A stretch of DNA of 64,000 bases, from the NCBI RefSeq assembly GCF_036759925.1, contig NZ_JAPKIB010000003.1, positions 1 through 64,000 of the forward strand. The letters are read 5' to 3'. Shown in pieces: positions 16,309 through 24,139 of the stretch. Position numbers and translations under genes: made by a program. The DNA is from Kluyvera sp036759925. Its GTDB lineage: Bacteria > Pseudomonadota > Gammaproteobacteria > Enterobacterales > Enterobacteriaceae. The notes beneath the pieces were generated by a model. It was not told the origin of the DNA. It ran no database searches and saw only the letters and a program-made list of their open reading frames with translations. How positions within the stretch are numbered: position 1 is the first letter of the stretch; each line of letters begins with the position of its first letter.

Positions 16309-18616
16309 TACCTTACCGCTCTGGTTTTTGGTCTGTACTCACGCATATGCCGCAACAAATGCAACACTTTACCTGACCGCAACGGTTAACGGGCAGGTAG
16401 TTAAAGGATTTGTGAAGGCCAAAAATATTGATAATAAACTCTATATTTCCGCCAATGATGCTAAAAAACTCGACATCAAAACGGCCTCTCTGCCTGAAAA
16501 GCAGGGCTATCTCGATCTCAGCCCGCAGGACGGTCTGGACGTCACGTTTGATAACCTGAGTCAGAGTATCAACATCGTTGCCAGCAAAGAGTGGCTTGGC
16601 CGTGACAGCCGTCTGGCCAACCGCAATGGCTCACATCTCATTCATGCCTCCCAGCTTTCGCCTGAAGTGCGCGGGTTGGCGCTGAACTACAATGTGTTTA
16701 CCAGCCATGAAAATGGTGAACAGGATGCCTCGCTATTTAGTGAGTTTAGAACCTTTGGGCTCGGCCCCGGTTTTTTTAGCTCATCATTCAACAGCAAAGA
16801 CGCTACAGGCAGTAGCGACGCGGAGCGCGGCACGCATCGCTTGATGAGCAGTTGGGTCTATCAAAACGTCGACAATCTGTTCTCCATGACGCTGGGCGAC
16901 AGCGTTACTACCACGCAAAGCTGGAACAACAGCGTGCGTTTTGGCGGTATCAATATCGCCCATAACTACGCAACGCAGCCTAACTTCAGTACATCGTCAC
17001 AGGATATTCTGACCGATAGCGTTACCCTGCCATCCACCGTCGACCTCTACGTCCGCGGGGTGAAAACCTCCTCACAGCGAGTAGACCCCGGGCAATTTAC
17101 GCTAAATACCGCACCGATTTTCACCGGTAATGAAGGTGCTCAGGTGGTGATCACCGACATCAACGGTCAGCAACGGGTGGTGAATCTGGATCTCTACGGC
17201 GCGACGCAATTACTCTCTGCCGGGCTGAACACTTGGGGCGTGAGCGCAGGCTGGATAAGGAAAGATTACACCTACAAATCGTTTAGCTACGACAGCGAAT
17301 TTGTTGGCGTGGGCGACTGGCGATATGGGGCCAGTAATAAATCAACGCTTGGACTCCATGCCGAACAAAGCGCGCATTTACACAATCAGGGGTTAGGCTG
17401 GGATTATTTACTGTCGCCCACGCTCGGCGTGTTTCACCTTAATGCATCGAACAGCCAGTATGATAACGATAGTGGCACTCAGTGGGGTTCCGGATGGCAG
17501 TGGAATAACCGCCGTTATAATGTTGCGCTTAACCATTCGCAGGCAAGCCGCGGCTACCGGGATGTTTCATCTCTGGCAGATAACACCCTGACAACCCGAG
17601 AAGACTCTGCCTTTGCCAGCATAACCTTTGAGTCCAGCGGCACTTTCGGTGTGAGCTGGGTGAACCAGACCTATCCTGATTCCTCGTCGCAGTACGCTGG
17701 CCTTTCGTGGTCAAAAAGCTTCTCGCATGGCATTACCCTCGCCACTAGCCTTACCCGCGAGCTCGGCGACGAACGCAACACCACGCTTTACCTGAACTTC
17801 AGTATGCCTCTGAACCAACATAAAGATTACGTCTCGTTGCAGAACAGCCACGATAACGAGGGTAACGCCATGCAGGCAAGTCTGGCCCACTCGCTCGATG
17901 CGAATAAACCGGGCTGGGGATGGAACATGTCCGCGCAAAACGGTGATAACGCCGCGCTTCACGCCACCGTTCAGCACCGTAATAACTGGAGCGATATGGC
18001 GCTGGGCTTCAACCGCCAGGACAATAGCAGCGATTACTATGGCTCAATGTCGGGCGCACTCGGCTTGTTTATGGGCCATTTTTACGCCACTCGCGTGCTG
18101 GGCAGCGCCTTTGCCATTGTCGATACTTCAAACGTGCCGGACGTGCCGGTTTATCTGGAGCATCGACCGGTGGGTCACACCGATAAAAATGGGATGCTGT
18201 TCCTCAATAACCTCAACCCATATCAGGAAAACCATCTGGATATTGATGTACTCCAGTTAGACGAAGAGTACCGCGCACCCTATACCGGCGAAATATTGAT
18301 CCCAAAAACCGCCAGCGGGGCGCTGGCTAAATTCGTCATCTATAAAACCCATGCGCTGCTAATGACGGTAAAAACTGCCGACGGTAAAAATGTTCCGTTC
18401 TCGGCGCAGGTCAACGTAAGTACGGCGCAAGGTGAAACCCCATCCCACGGCACGCAACAAACTATCGCGGGCTATGAGGGTAAAATTTACCTTGAGGACC
18501 CACCGGCTGGCGGCAAAGTCAGCGTTCAGTGGGGCTCCTCATCCTGTCAGGTGACGCTGCCGCAGCAGCTCAGCCGGTCCCACTCCGTAGATATGATGAA
18601 AACGCGATGCCAGTAA
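16274..18616 (+). CDS. Outer-membrane fimbrial usher (archaic/sigma type)
   Basis: 780 residues with a signal peptide ending at AYA (about residue 27). Order: N-terminal periplasmic domain, a 24-strand beta barrel with plug insert (VYQNVDNLFSMTLGD; SVTLPSTVDLYVRGVK; GGINIAHNY), and a C-terminal domain with the PVYLEHRPVGHTDKNGMLFLNNL segment typical of ushers. It forms the secretion and assembly pore. Its length is short-normal for ushers. The start overlaps the chaperone gene, and the stop overlaps the next start (ATG at 18607). Confidence 0.9.
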   Translation: MRKYRPSILPRNTLPLWFLVCTHAYAATNATLYLTATVNGQVVKGFVKAKNIDNKLYISANDAKKLDIKTASLPEKQGYLDLSPQDGLDVTFDNLSQSINIVASKEWLGRDSRLANRNGSHLIHASQLSPEVRGLALNYNVFTSHENGEQDASLFSEFRTFGLGPGFFSSSFNSKDATGSSDAERGTHRLMSSWVYQNVDNLFSMTLGDSVTTTQSWNNSVRFGGINIAHNYATQPNFSTSSQDILTDSVTLPSTVDLYVRGVKTSSQRVDPGQFTLNTAPIFTGNEGAQVVITDINGQQRVVNLDLYGATQLLSAGLNTWGVSAGWIRKDYTYKSFSYDSEFVGVGDWRYGASNKSTLGLHAEQSAHLHNQGLGWDYLLSPTLGVFHLNASNSQYDNDSGTQWGSGWQWNNRRYNVALNHSQASRGYRDVSSLADNTLTTREDSAFASITFESSGTFGVSWVNQTYPDSSSQYAGLSWSKSFSHGITLATSLTRELGDERNTTLYLNFSMPLNQHKDYVSLQNSHDNEGNAMQASLAHSLDANKPGWGWNMSAQNGDNAALHATVQHRNNWSDMALGFNRQDNSSDYYGSMSGALGLFMGHFYATRVLGSAFAIVDTSNVPDVPVYLEHRPVGHTDKNGMLFLNNLNPYQENHLDIDVLQLDEEYRAPYTGEILIPKTASGALAKFVIYKTHALLMTVKTADGKNVPFSAQVNVSTAQGETPSHGTQQTIAGYEGKIYLEDPPAGGKVSVQWGSSSCQVTLPQQLSRSHSVDMMKTRCQ

Positions 18617-19557
18617 CTCGTTCATTGGGCGTCATCAGCGTGCTGCTGGCGCTGATGTTTATATTGTGCCCTGCCGCCAAAGCGGCAGACTGCTGGAACG
18701 GCAGCCCTCCTGGGCTAAATTTTGGTACCATCACGCCCGGCCAAAGCAGTATCACCAGCACAAAGCTATCGTTTTCCTGTAACAACTTCGACGGCAAAAC
18801 CGAGTACGTTCGCGCCTGTCTAAAACTCATGGCAAGCGACCCTATCCCCATGAGCCTGAATGAGCCGTCTACAACACCGCTTTATTTTTCCCTGTACTCG
18901 ATCTACGACCTGCACCACCCGTTGAGTCAGAATGGTAACGTTTATGCACAAATTGATATGGAACTGGGTGGAGGACAAAACAACCTCGAGCATGATATTC
19001 CGCTGATCGGTAAAATATCCCCAGGGCAGACCAATATCAGTGCCGGAACCTATTACGACTACGCTACCAGCGTTCAGATACGCTATACATCAGCGTCGTC
19101 AATGCAGTCACTGCCATCGTGCAGTGCGGAGTCAGGCACGCTTATCACCGATCAAATCAGCGCCTCTGCGATAGTGAAAAATGGCTGCGAGATTGTCAGC
19201 GTCGACGACATGGAATTTGGTAGCAAAACGCCTGTCGAAGCGGAAACATTGCAGGCAAGTTCGACCGCCGGGGTCAATATTCAATGTCCGTCGGGCACCA
19301 GCTACTCCGTGAGTATCGGCTACGGGCTGCACGCCGATGGCAACGCCCGGCAGCTTTGCCACAACGGCGAGTGCATCAGCTACGACCTGTATCAGGATGC
19401 CGCACATGCTATCGAGTGGTCGCCGGACAACCCAGAAAAACAGTACGCCAGCGATGGTCAGCCGCAGAATCTGGTGGTCTACGGCAATGTACCCGCGCAA
19501 AAGTGGCCGTCAGCGGGGGGCTATTCCGACACGGTGGTGATTACGCTAACCTATTAA
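18607..19557 (+). CDS. Two-domain SCPU tip adhesin of the fimbria
   Basis: 316 residues from ATG 18607, overlapping the usher stop by 10 bp. A signal peptide (about 1-26, ending KAA) is followed by an N-terminal SCPU-like domain (ADCWNGSPPGLNFGTITPG; cysteine pairs) and a C-terminal SCPU pilin domain (about 197-316, NGCEIVSVDDMEFGSK ... DTVVITLTY). This architecture matches CsuE-type tip subunits, with an adhesive N-domain and a pilin domain that joins the fibre. The last 17 bp overlap the convergent TetR gene. Confidence 0.85.
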   Translation: MPVTRSLGVISVLLALMFILCPAAKAADCWNGSPPGLNFGTITPGQSSITSTKLSFSCNNFDGKTEYVRACLKLMASDPIPMSLNEPSTTPLYFSLYSIYDLHHPLSQNGNVYAQIDMELGGGQNNLEHDIPLIGKISPGQTNISAGTYYDYATSVQIRYTSASSMQSLPSCSAESGTLITDQISASAIVKNGCEIVSVDDMEFGSKTPVEAETLQASSTAGVNIQCPSGTSYSVSIGYGLHADGNARQLCHNGECISYDLYQDAAHAIEWSPDNPEKQYASDGQPQNLVVYGNVPAQKWPSAGGYSDTVVITLTY

Positions 19558-20119
19558 CCGCTGGCAGCAGCGCATTCAGGATCTGCCCCAGTTGCGTCAC
19601 AACGGCCTCAACGGGCAGCCCCATCTGCGCGTGCATAATCGCCCCGTCCAGCGCCACCACTACCGCCGCTGTCTCATGGCCCGGCCAGCGCCCTGCCAGT
19701 TCAGCGGCAACGGCGGCTTTATGTTCGCGGGTCAATTGCTCGACCTCGGGTAGCGCCTCGCCTATCTCCGCCGTCGCATTCAGAAAAGCGCAGCCGCGAA
19801 AATCAGGCTGTTCCCACCACTGCCGCATCGTAGCGACCAGCGCAGCAGCAGGTGCCTGCCCGGCGTCACTTTGCTGCTGTAGCGTGCAGCTAAACCACGT
19901 CATCCACAGCGTGTGGCGATAATCCAGATAGGCAATAATCAGCTGATTCTTGCTGGGAAAGTGACGATAGAACGTGACTTTAGTCACCCCGGCCAGCTCG
20001 ATAATTTTATCAACACCGGTGGCACGAATGCCGTACTGATAAAAAAGCACATGCGCCGTGGTGAGAATTTTTTCCCTGGCGCTGAGGGCCTTTGAACCGT
20101 TTTTTACCGCGTTATTCAT
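19541..20119 (-). CDS. TetR-family transcriptional repressor
   Basis: 192 residues. The N-terminal helix-turn-helix is LSAREKILTTAHVLFYQYGI...GVTKVTFYRHFPSKNQL (about residues 13-58). The C-terminal ligand/dimer domain contains the DFRGCAFLNATAEI motif seen in a TetR subfamily. It is divergent from a DUF1348 gene across 89 bp that hold a perfect 7-bp-arm palindrome, so it most likely represses that gene. Its stop codon lies inside the 3' end of the fimbrial adhesin gene. The effector is unknown. Confidence 0.88.
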   Translation of the reverse strand: MNNAVKNGSKALSAREKILTTAHVLFYQYGIRATGVDKIIELAGVTKVTFYRHFPSKNQLIIAYLDYRHTLWMTWFSCTLQQQSDAGQAPAAALVATMRQWWEQPDFRGCAFLNATAEIGEALPEVEQLTREHKAAVAAELAGRWPGHETAAVVVALDGAIMHAQMGLPVEAVVTQLGQILNALLPAVNRLA

Positions 20120-20132
20120 CGTTTTTTCACCG

Positions 20133-20161
20133 TTGACAAACTCCAGGGACGAGAATACGGT
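20133..20161 (+). promoter_or_regulatory. Putative promoter of the DUF1348 gene
   Basis: TTGACA at 20133-20138, a 17-bp spacer and TACGGT at 20156-20161. The consensus -35 element is strong, while the -10 is imperfect. The predicted start point falls at the edge of the palindrome at 20171. Confidence 0.5.
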
Positions 20162-20170
20162 AGCACCAAG

Positions 20171-20186
20171 TAGACAGACCTGTCTA
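20171..20186. promoter_or_regulatory. Probable TetR operator
   Basis: Perfect inverted repeat TAGACAG-AC-CTGTCTA in the divergent region between the TetR gene and the DUF1348 gene, immediately downstream of the putative promoter. Confidence 0.75.
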
Positions 20187-20208
20187 CATTATCACTCTGG
20201 AGGTCTTT

Positions 20209-20679
20209 ATGAGCAACCGTCGCCTGCCGCTGCCGCCTTTTACTCGCGAAAGTGCTATTGAAAAAGTTCGTCTTGCAGAGGATGGCTGGAACAGTCGCGA
20301 CCCGGTGAACGTCGCGCTGGCCTACACCACCGATACCCAGTGGCGAAATCGCGCCGAGTTCATCCACGGACGCGCTGAGGCGCAGGCCTTCCTCGAGAGA
20401 AAATGGAAAAAAGAGCAAGAGTATCGGCTGATCAAAGAGCTATGGGCTTTTGAAGGCAACCGTATTGCCGTGCGTTATGCCTATGAATGGCATGACGATT
20501 CCGGCAACTGGTTTCGTTCCTACGGTAATGAAAACTGGGAATTTAACGAGGATGGCCTGATGCAACGTCGCTTTGCCTGTCTGAATGACCTACCGATTCG
20601 TGACGATGAGCGCCTGTTCCACTGGCCCCTGGGCAAACGCCCGGACGATCATCCGGAGCTTAGCGAATTAGGGCTGTAG
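20209..20679 (+). CDS. DUF1348 / NTF2-like (SnoaL-fold) protein
   Basis: 156 residues, with GGAGG at good spacing. A single cone-shaped NTF2-like domain of the DUF1348 family is recognised by EDGWNSRDPVNVALAYT, FLERKWKKEQEYRLIKELWAF and the SYGNENWEF segment. Family members are small cytoplasmic proteins of unproven activity. It is probably controlled by the divergent TetR regulator. Confidence 0.82.
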   Translation: MSNRRLPLPPFTRESAIEKVRLAEDGWNSRDPVNVALAYTTDTQWRNRAEFIHGRAEAQAFLERKWKKEQEYRLIKELWAFEGNRIAVRYAYEWHDDSGNWFRSYGNENWEFNEDGLMQRRFACLNDLPIRDDERLFHWPLGKRPDDHPELSELGL

Positions 20680-20729
20680 CAATGGCACTCTCCGCGCAGT
20701 CGCGTGGGGAGTTTGTATCCACCGCAATA

Positions 20730-20834
20730 TTATTGCGGCATCAGTACGGAAGCCACGCTCAGTAGAAAAATAGCAATCATCACAAGACTCATGATAATTA
20801 CCGCTAGACGGGCGCTGCGCAAAGTCCTGGTCAT
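20730..20834 (-). CDS. 34-residue predicted single-pass membrane protein downstream of azlD
   Basis: A 34-codon frame starting MTRTLRSARL and ending SVLMPQ. A basic N-terminus (four Arg in the first nine residues) is followed by one hydrophobic helix of about 20 residues, so N-in insertion is predicted. A GAGGA ribosome-binding site sits about 10 bp upstream of the ATG and overlaps the azlD stop codon; the gap to azlD is only 11 bp. This points to a third gene of the azlCD operon. The stop lies in a perfect CCGCAATA-T-TATTGCGG palindrome (20722-20738). The product is not recognised. Confidence 0.6.
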   Translation of the reverse strand: MTRTLRSARLAVIIMSLVMIAIFLLSVASVLMPQ

Positions 20835-20845
20835 TATGAATATCC

Positions 20846-21148
20846 TCACTGAGAAAAATAGTGACGTAACAGCGCCGTAGCGAACACGCCAATAATAACG
20901 GTCACCGGCATGGAAAAACGAATAGCGGCAATAAATGAGATCCCCAGGCCGATTAAATCAATAAAATTACCTGAGGCAAAATACGGGGCGATAAACGCCA
21001 GCATGACGCACCCAGGGGATGAACGCAGCACCGTCATTGCACCCGGCGTCAGCGTACGGTTCCGTAAAATAAGCCATGCGGAGATGCGCGTTAAATAGGT
21101 CGTTGCCGTCATCAATACGATGGCAAACAGCGTTTGTTGATCCGGCAT
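20846..21148 (-). CDS. azlD: AzlD family branched-chain amino acid export subunit
   Basis: 100 residues from ATG 21148 (MPDQQTLFAIVLMT). Three to four hydrophobic segments and the family pattern TYLTRISAWLILRNRTL followed by LRSSPGCVMLAFIAP identify AzlD (YgaH-like). It works with AzlC as a two-component exporter of branched-chain amino acids or related compounds. Its start codon overlaps the azlC stop by one base, so the pair is translationally coupled. Confidence 0.88.
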   Translation of the reverse strand: MPDQQTLFAIVLMTATTYLTRISAWLILRNRTLTPGAMTVLRSSPGCVMLAFIAPYFASGNFIDLIGLGISFIAAIRFSMPVTVIIGVFATALLRHYFSQ

Positions 21149-21900
21149 TATTTCTCCCCCCACCGCCAGGCCACCGCCAACCCGGCCAGAGGCCCGGCGA
21201 TAACGTACCAGACGCCGGGGATAAGGTGATATACCGCCACGGCCACCAGCAGACTGCTCAGCCACGGCAGCGCTTTGCAAACCCCGCGCCACATGCCCCG
21301 GACCAGCACCAGAAACACCGCCGGGAACGCCATATCAAAACCATAACGGTTAACATCGCCCAGCACCGGTCCCACCAGTGCGCCAAGGGCAGTGAAACCC
21401 ACCCACATGGCATAAAACGACAGCGACGCACCAAGATAATAAGGCAGACTAAAACTGAGCATTCCACGCCCGGCGCGCTTTTGCGCATCGCTGTAGCTCA
21501 ATGCCCAACTCTCGTCAGTCATCAAAAACAGCGCCGGGAGCACCTTGCGTTTCGGAAAACGCGCCAGCAGTGGCACCAGCGTCGCCCCCATCAGAATATG
21601 TCGGCTATTCACCAGAAAGGTCACGGCCACAATTAATAGAATATGCGGTGGATTGGTCCAGATTTGTATTGCTGCAAATTCAGAGCCCCCGGCAAAATTA
21701 AGCCCGGTCATTAACGGTACTTCAAAATGATTTAAGCCCTTATGACTCGCCTGTGCACCAAGCACCAGTGCGAAAGGAATAACGCCAAGTAATACCGGCA
21801 GTCCTTCTTTAATCCCACGACGAAATTCAGCCCCCACGGAATCATTTTGTGCGGACGTGTTTGGTCCGTCCGCAATAACGGAAATATCTTTTATGCTCAT
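21148..21900 (-). CDS. azlC: AzlC family branched-chain amino acid permease
   Basis: 250 residues. A soluble N-terminus of about 28 residues precedes GIKEGLPVLLGVIPFALVLG and further membrane helices. The NFAGGSEFAAI and NSRHILMGATL blocks are characteristic of AzlC/YgaZ, and DESWALSYSDAQKR is the conserved cytoplasmic loop. It is the large subunit of the AzlCD exporter. It diverges from a MocR-type regulator across about 100 bp with a clear long inverted repeat, which suggests control by that regulator. It is not at the E. coli ygaZH locus, so this is probably a paralogous or acquired copy. Confidence 0.9.
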   Translation of the reverse strand: MSIKDISVIADGPNTSAQNDSVGAEFRRGIKEGLPVLLGVIPFALVLGAQASHKGLNHFEVPLMTGLNFAGGSEFAAIQIWTNPPHILLIVAVTFLVNSRHILMGATLVPLLARFPKRKVLPALFLMTDESWALSYSDAQKRAGRGMLSFSLPYYLGASLSFYAMWVGFTALGALVGPVLGDVNRYGFDMAFPAVFLVLVRGMWRGVCKALPWLSSLLVAVAVYHLIPGVWYVIAGPLAGLAVAWRWGEK

Positions 21901-21950
21901 ATTGAATGCCTGTTTCGGATGCGGCTTTAGCTGGCATTAGCATAGAATGC

Positions 21951-21982
21951 GTGACACTATTAGTAAATATATATAGTGTCAC
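21951..21982. promoter_or_regulatory. Long inverted repeat between azlC and the MocR-type gene
   Basis: Perfect 9-bp arms GTGACACTA (21951-21959) and TAGTGTCAC (21974-21982) are separated by 14 bp of AT-rich DNA. The arm centres are 23 bp apart, about two helical turns, as expected for a MocR/GntR dimer operator. Confidence 0.7.
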
Positions 21983-22001
21983 ATTACACTTAGGTAATCA
22001 G

Positions 22002-23375
22002 ATGCGCGAACGATCCCCCTGGCAGCCACGGCTTGCAGCACAGATAACATCCCCCACCGAACGGCTGGTACAGGCTTTATCGGAAGATATTCTTTCCGGC
22101 CTACTGCCCTACGGCGCACGTTTACCGGCGCATCGGGATCTCGCGGATACCCTGAGTATTGGCCTCGGCACGGTGACAAAGGCCTACGGGATACTCGAAA
22201 AGCGCGGCCTGGTCCGCAGCGTTAAGGGAAGCGGGATGTTTGTCGCACTGGCAAACGCGCGTAGCGCAGAGGTTATCGATCTTTCGCAGAATACGCCGCC
22301 TGCCGCTCTGACGGCGCGTTCGCTCGGCGCGACGCTCACCGCCATCGCACGCCGGCCGGATATGGATATGTTTAACTTTTATGCCCCTCCCGCCGGTCAT
22401 GATGAGCACCGTCGACTACTGGCGCGTTGGTTCACCCAGCTTGGCGTTGAGGCCGATGCCGAACAGCTCATTATCACCAGCGGCGCGCAGCACGCACTGT
22501 CGGTGGCGCTCTCCACCGTCTGCAAACCGTTCAGTACGCTGTACGTTGAGGCGCAGACCTATTCCGGACTGATTCAGCTTTCACGGTTGCTTAATCTGAC
22601 GCTGGTCGGCATCCCGATGGATGATGACGGTATGGATGCCAAGGCGTTGGCAGCCGCGCTCGACGCCCGCGGTGAACACAACGCGGCGGTGTATGTGACT
22701 CCGCTGCTGCAAAGCCCTTCGACGCGGGTGATGAGCCTGACGCGTCGTCATGAACTGGTGCGCGTTTGCCGAGAACGGAAGCTGTTTATCATTGAAGATG
22801 ATGTTTATCGGCTGACCCGCAATATCGCCATACCGCAAATCACCCGTCTGGCACCAGATATCACCCTGTATGTAAATAGCCTGTCGAAGATCCTGAATCC
22901 GGCGCTTAGAATTGGTGGGCTTCTGCTGCCCAAGGCGCTCTACGCGCAGGGGGAATCGATGCTCAGAACAACGGCTATCATGGTTTCGCCGCTGAGCTGC
23001 GCCATTATGGAGCAGTGGCTGCTGGACGGTACCGCCGAAACCGTCACCCTTGCCATTGAGCAAGAAACCGCGCGGCGATACGCGCTGGCGCTCGATATTC
23101 TGGGCGAAGACCTGTACCACTCAGGGCTGCCAAGCTTCCACCTCTGGCTGCCACTCCCCCGGGAAAACGTACACCCTTTCTACGAGGCAGCGCTTGCCGC
23201 CGGTATTAAAGTGACGTCGCCTGCCTCAACGGAGGTGACACCGTTCGCCGATCAGGCGGGGATTCGGTTGTGTATTGGTGGGCCGGATATGGAGCAGTTG
23301 ACTCAGGCGCTATTGATTATTAAGCGGGTTATCACCCAGCTTAAACGTCCAGCGGCGCTGAATTACCCGGTCTGA
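22002..23375 (+). CDS. MocR-type regulator: GntR winged helix fused to PLP aminotransferase-like domain
   Basis: 457 residues from ATG 22002 (MRERSPWQPRLA); a longer in-frame start at 21906 would run through the operator and is less likely. A GntR DNA-binding domain (about residues 12-80, LPAHRDLADTLSIGLGTVTKAYGILEKRGLV) precedes a fold-type I aminotransferase domain with the PLP lysine Lys296 in SLSKILNPALRIGG. MocR proteins sense an amino-acid or vitamer adduct with PLP. The divergent azlCD operon is the probable target. A role in branched-chain amino acid sensing is inference from context only. Confidence 0.88.
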   Translation: MRERSPWQPRLAAQITSPTERLVQALSEDILSGLLPYGARLPAHRDLADTLSIGLGTVTKAYGILEKRGLVRSVKGSGMFVALANARSAEVIDLSQNTPPAALTARSLGATLTAIARRPDMDMFNFYAPPAGHDEHRRLLARWFTQLGVEADAEQLIITSGAQHALSVALSTVCKPFSTLYVEAQTYSGLIQLSRLLNLTLVGIPMDDDGMDAKALAAALDARGEHNAAVYVTPLLQSPSTRVMSLTRRHELVRVCRERKLFIIEDDVYRLTRNIAIPQITRLAPDITLYVNSLSKILNPALRIGGLLLPKALYAQGESMLRTTAIMVSPLSCAIMEQWLLDGTAETVTLAIEQETARRYALALDILGEDLYHSGLPSFHLWLPLPRENVHPFYEAALAAGIKVTSPASTEVTPFADQAGIRLCIGGPDMEQLTQALLIIKRVITQLKRPAALNYPV

Positions 23376-23408
23376 GGAAGATCCGGGTCGTCAACAGCAG
23401 GCTACCGT

Positions 23409-23858
23409 TCAAAATCGTGGCGCTATGCCATACTTCGGTGTTTTGATATTGGCAGCCCATACCTTGATATCATTTTGCAGCAATAGTGTGAAATCGGACT
23501 TGAGATGATTCACCATCTCATTGATTTGTTGCGAATCGTTTACGGCAAAGTGTTCAATCTTATTCTTGCCAATTGATACACAGCTGTACCTGGCTGGGAT
23601 ATTTTTACCATTGACATTAAACGCTTTATTCCCCGTACCACAGGCGCCCTCCGACATGTAAGAAACCAGCATATTGGCGCCATTCCGCCCAGGCTGAGCA
23701 ATACTCAGCATGACCGGGAATCCCTCTGATGTCTGCGTCATGTCATAAAAGATGGCATTTTTTGAATACCAGGTATTGTACTCCCGCTCCAAAGGTTCTG
23801 AATGTGAAATTGGAGAAATAAAAAATAGCGCAATGAGTGTAATAGCATGAATTTTCAT
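23409..23858 (-). CDS. Hypothetical secreted protein
   Basis: 149 residues from ATG 23858; the ATG at 23864 sits too close to its AAGGG. A signal peptide (MKIHAITLIALFFISPISHS) precedes a small mature domain with two cysteines (GACGTGNK and YSCVSIG) that could form a disulfide. The AT-rich composition contrasts with the flanking genes. No family is recognised. The gene sits alone between the MocR-type gene (convergent) and add, with no visible operon partner. Periplasmic location is inferred from the signal peptide and lack of a lipobox. Confidence 0.65.
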   Translation of the reverse strand: MKIHAITLIALFFISPISHSEPLEREYNTWYSKNAIFYDMTQTSEGFPVMLSIAQPGRNGANMLVSYMSEGACGTGNKAFNVNGKNIPARYSCVSIGKNKIEHFAVNDSQQINEMVNHLKSDFTLLLQNDIKVWAANIKTPKYGIAPRF

Positions 23859-24077
23859 AGACATTGCCCTTATTGATTTTCATGTTCATTATTCAGATCA
23901 GCACAAAAACGACAACGAATTAAGATTATTCCTACTATTTTTGGCAGTGTGGGCTGGGCTGTTTACTCAACGCTGGCTCCAGAAGATCACCCGCCCTACT
24001 ACGCGTATGCACATAAATGCTAAAAATGCCCCTGCTGCACTCCCAAGCGATTGTAAAAGCATCTATTTTTCAACACT

Positions 24078-24106
24078 TTTAACTGGTTACAACCCTGTTG
24101 TATAAT
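24078..24106 (+). promoter_or_regulatory. Putative sigma-70 promoter of add
   Basis: TTTAAC at 24078-24083, a 17-bp spacer and a perfect TATAAT at 24101-24106, about 34 bp upstream of the add start. Confidence 0.65.
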
Positions 24107-24139
24107 GGTTTGCACTTTAACTAAAAAATGAGTGCGATC

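Noticed and set aside
20668..20892. 74-codon minus-strand frame overlapping azlD and the small gene
   Set aside because: Another frame of the azlD/microprotein region without start signals; the 34-codon frame with a ribosome-binding site is preferred.
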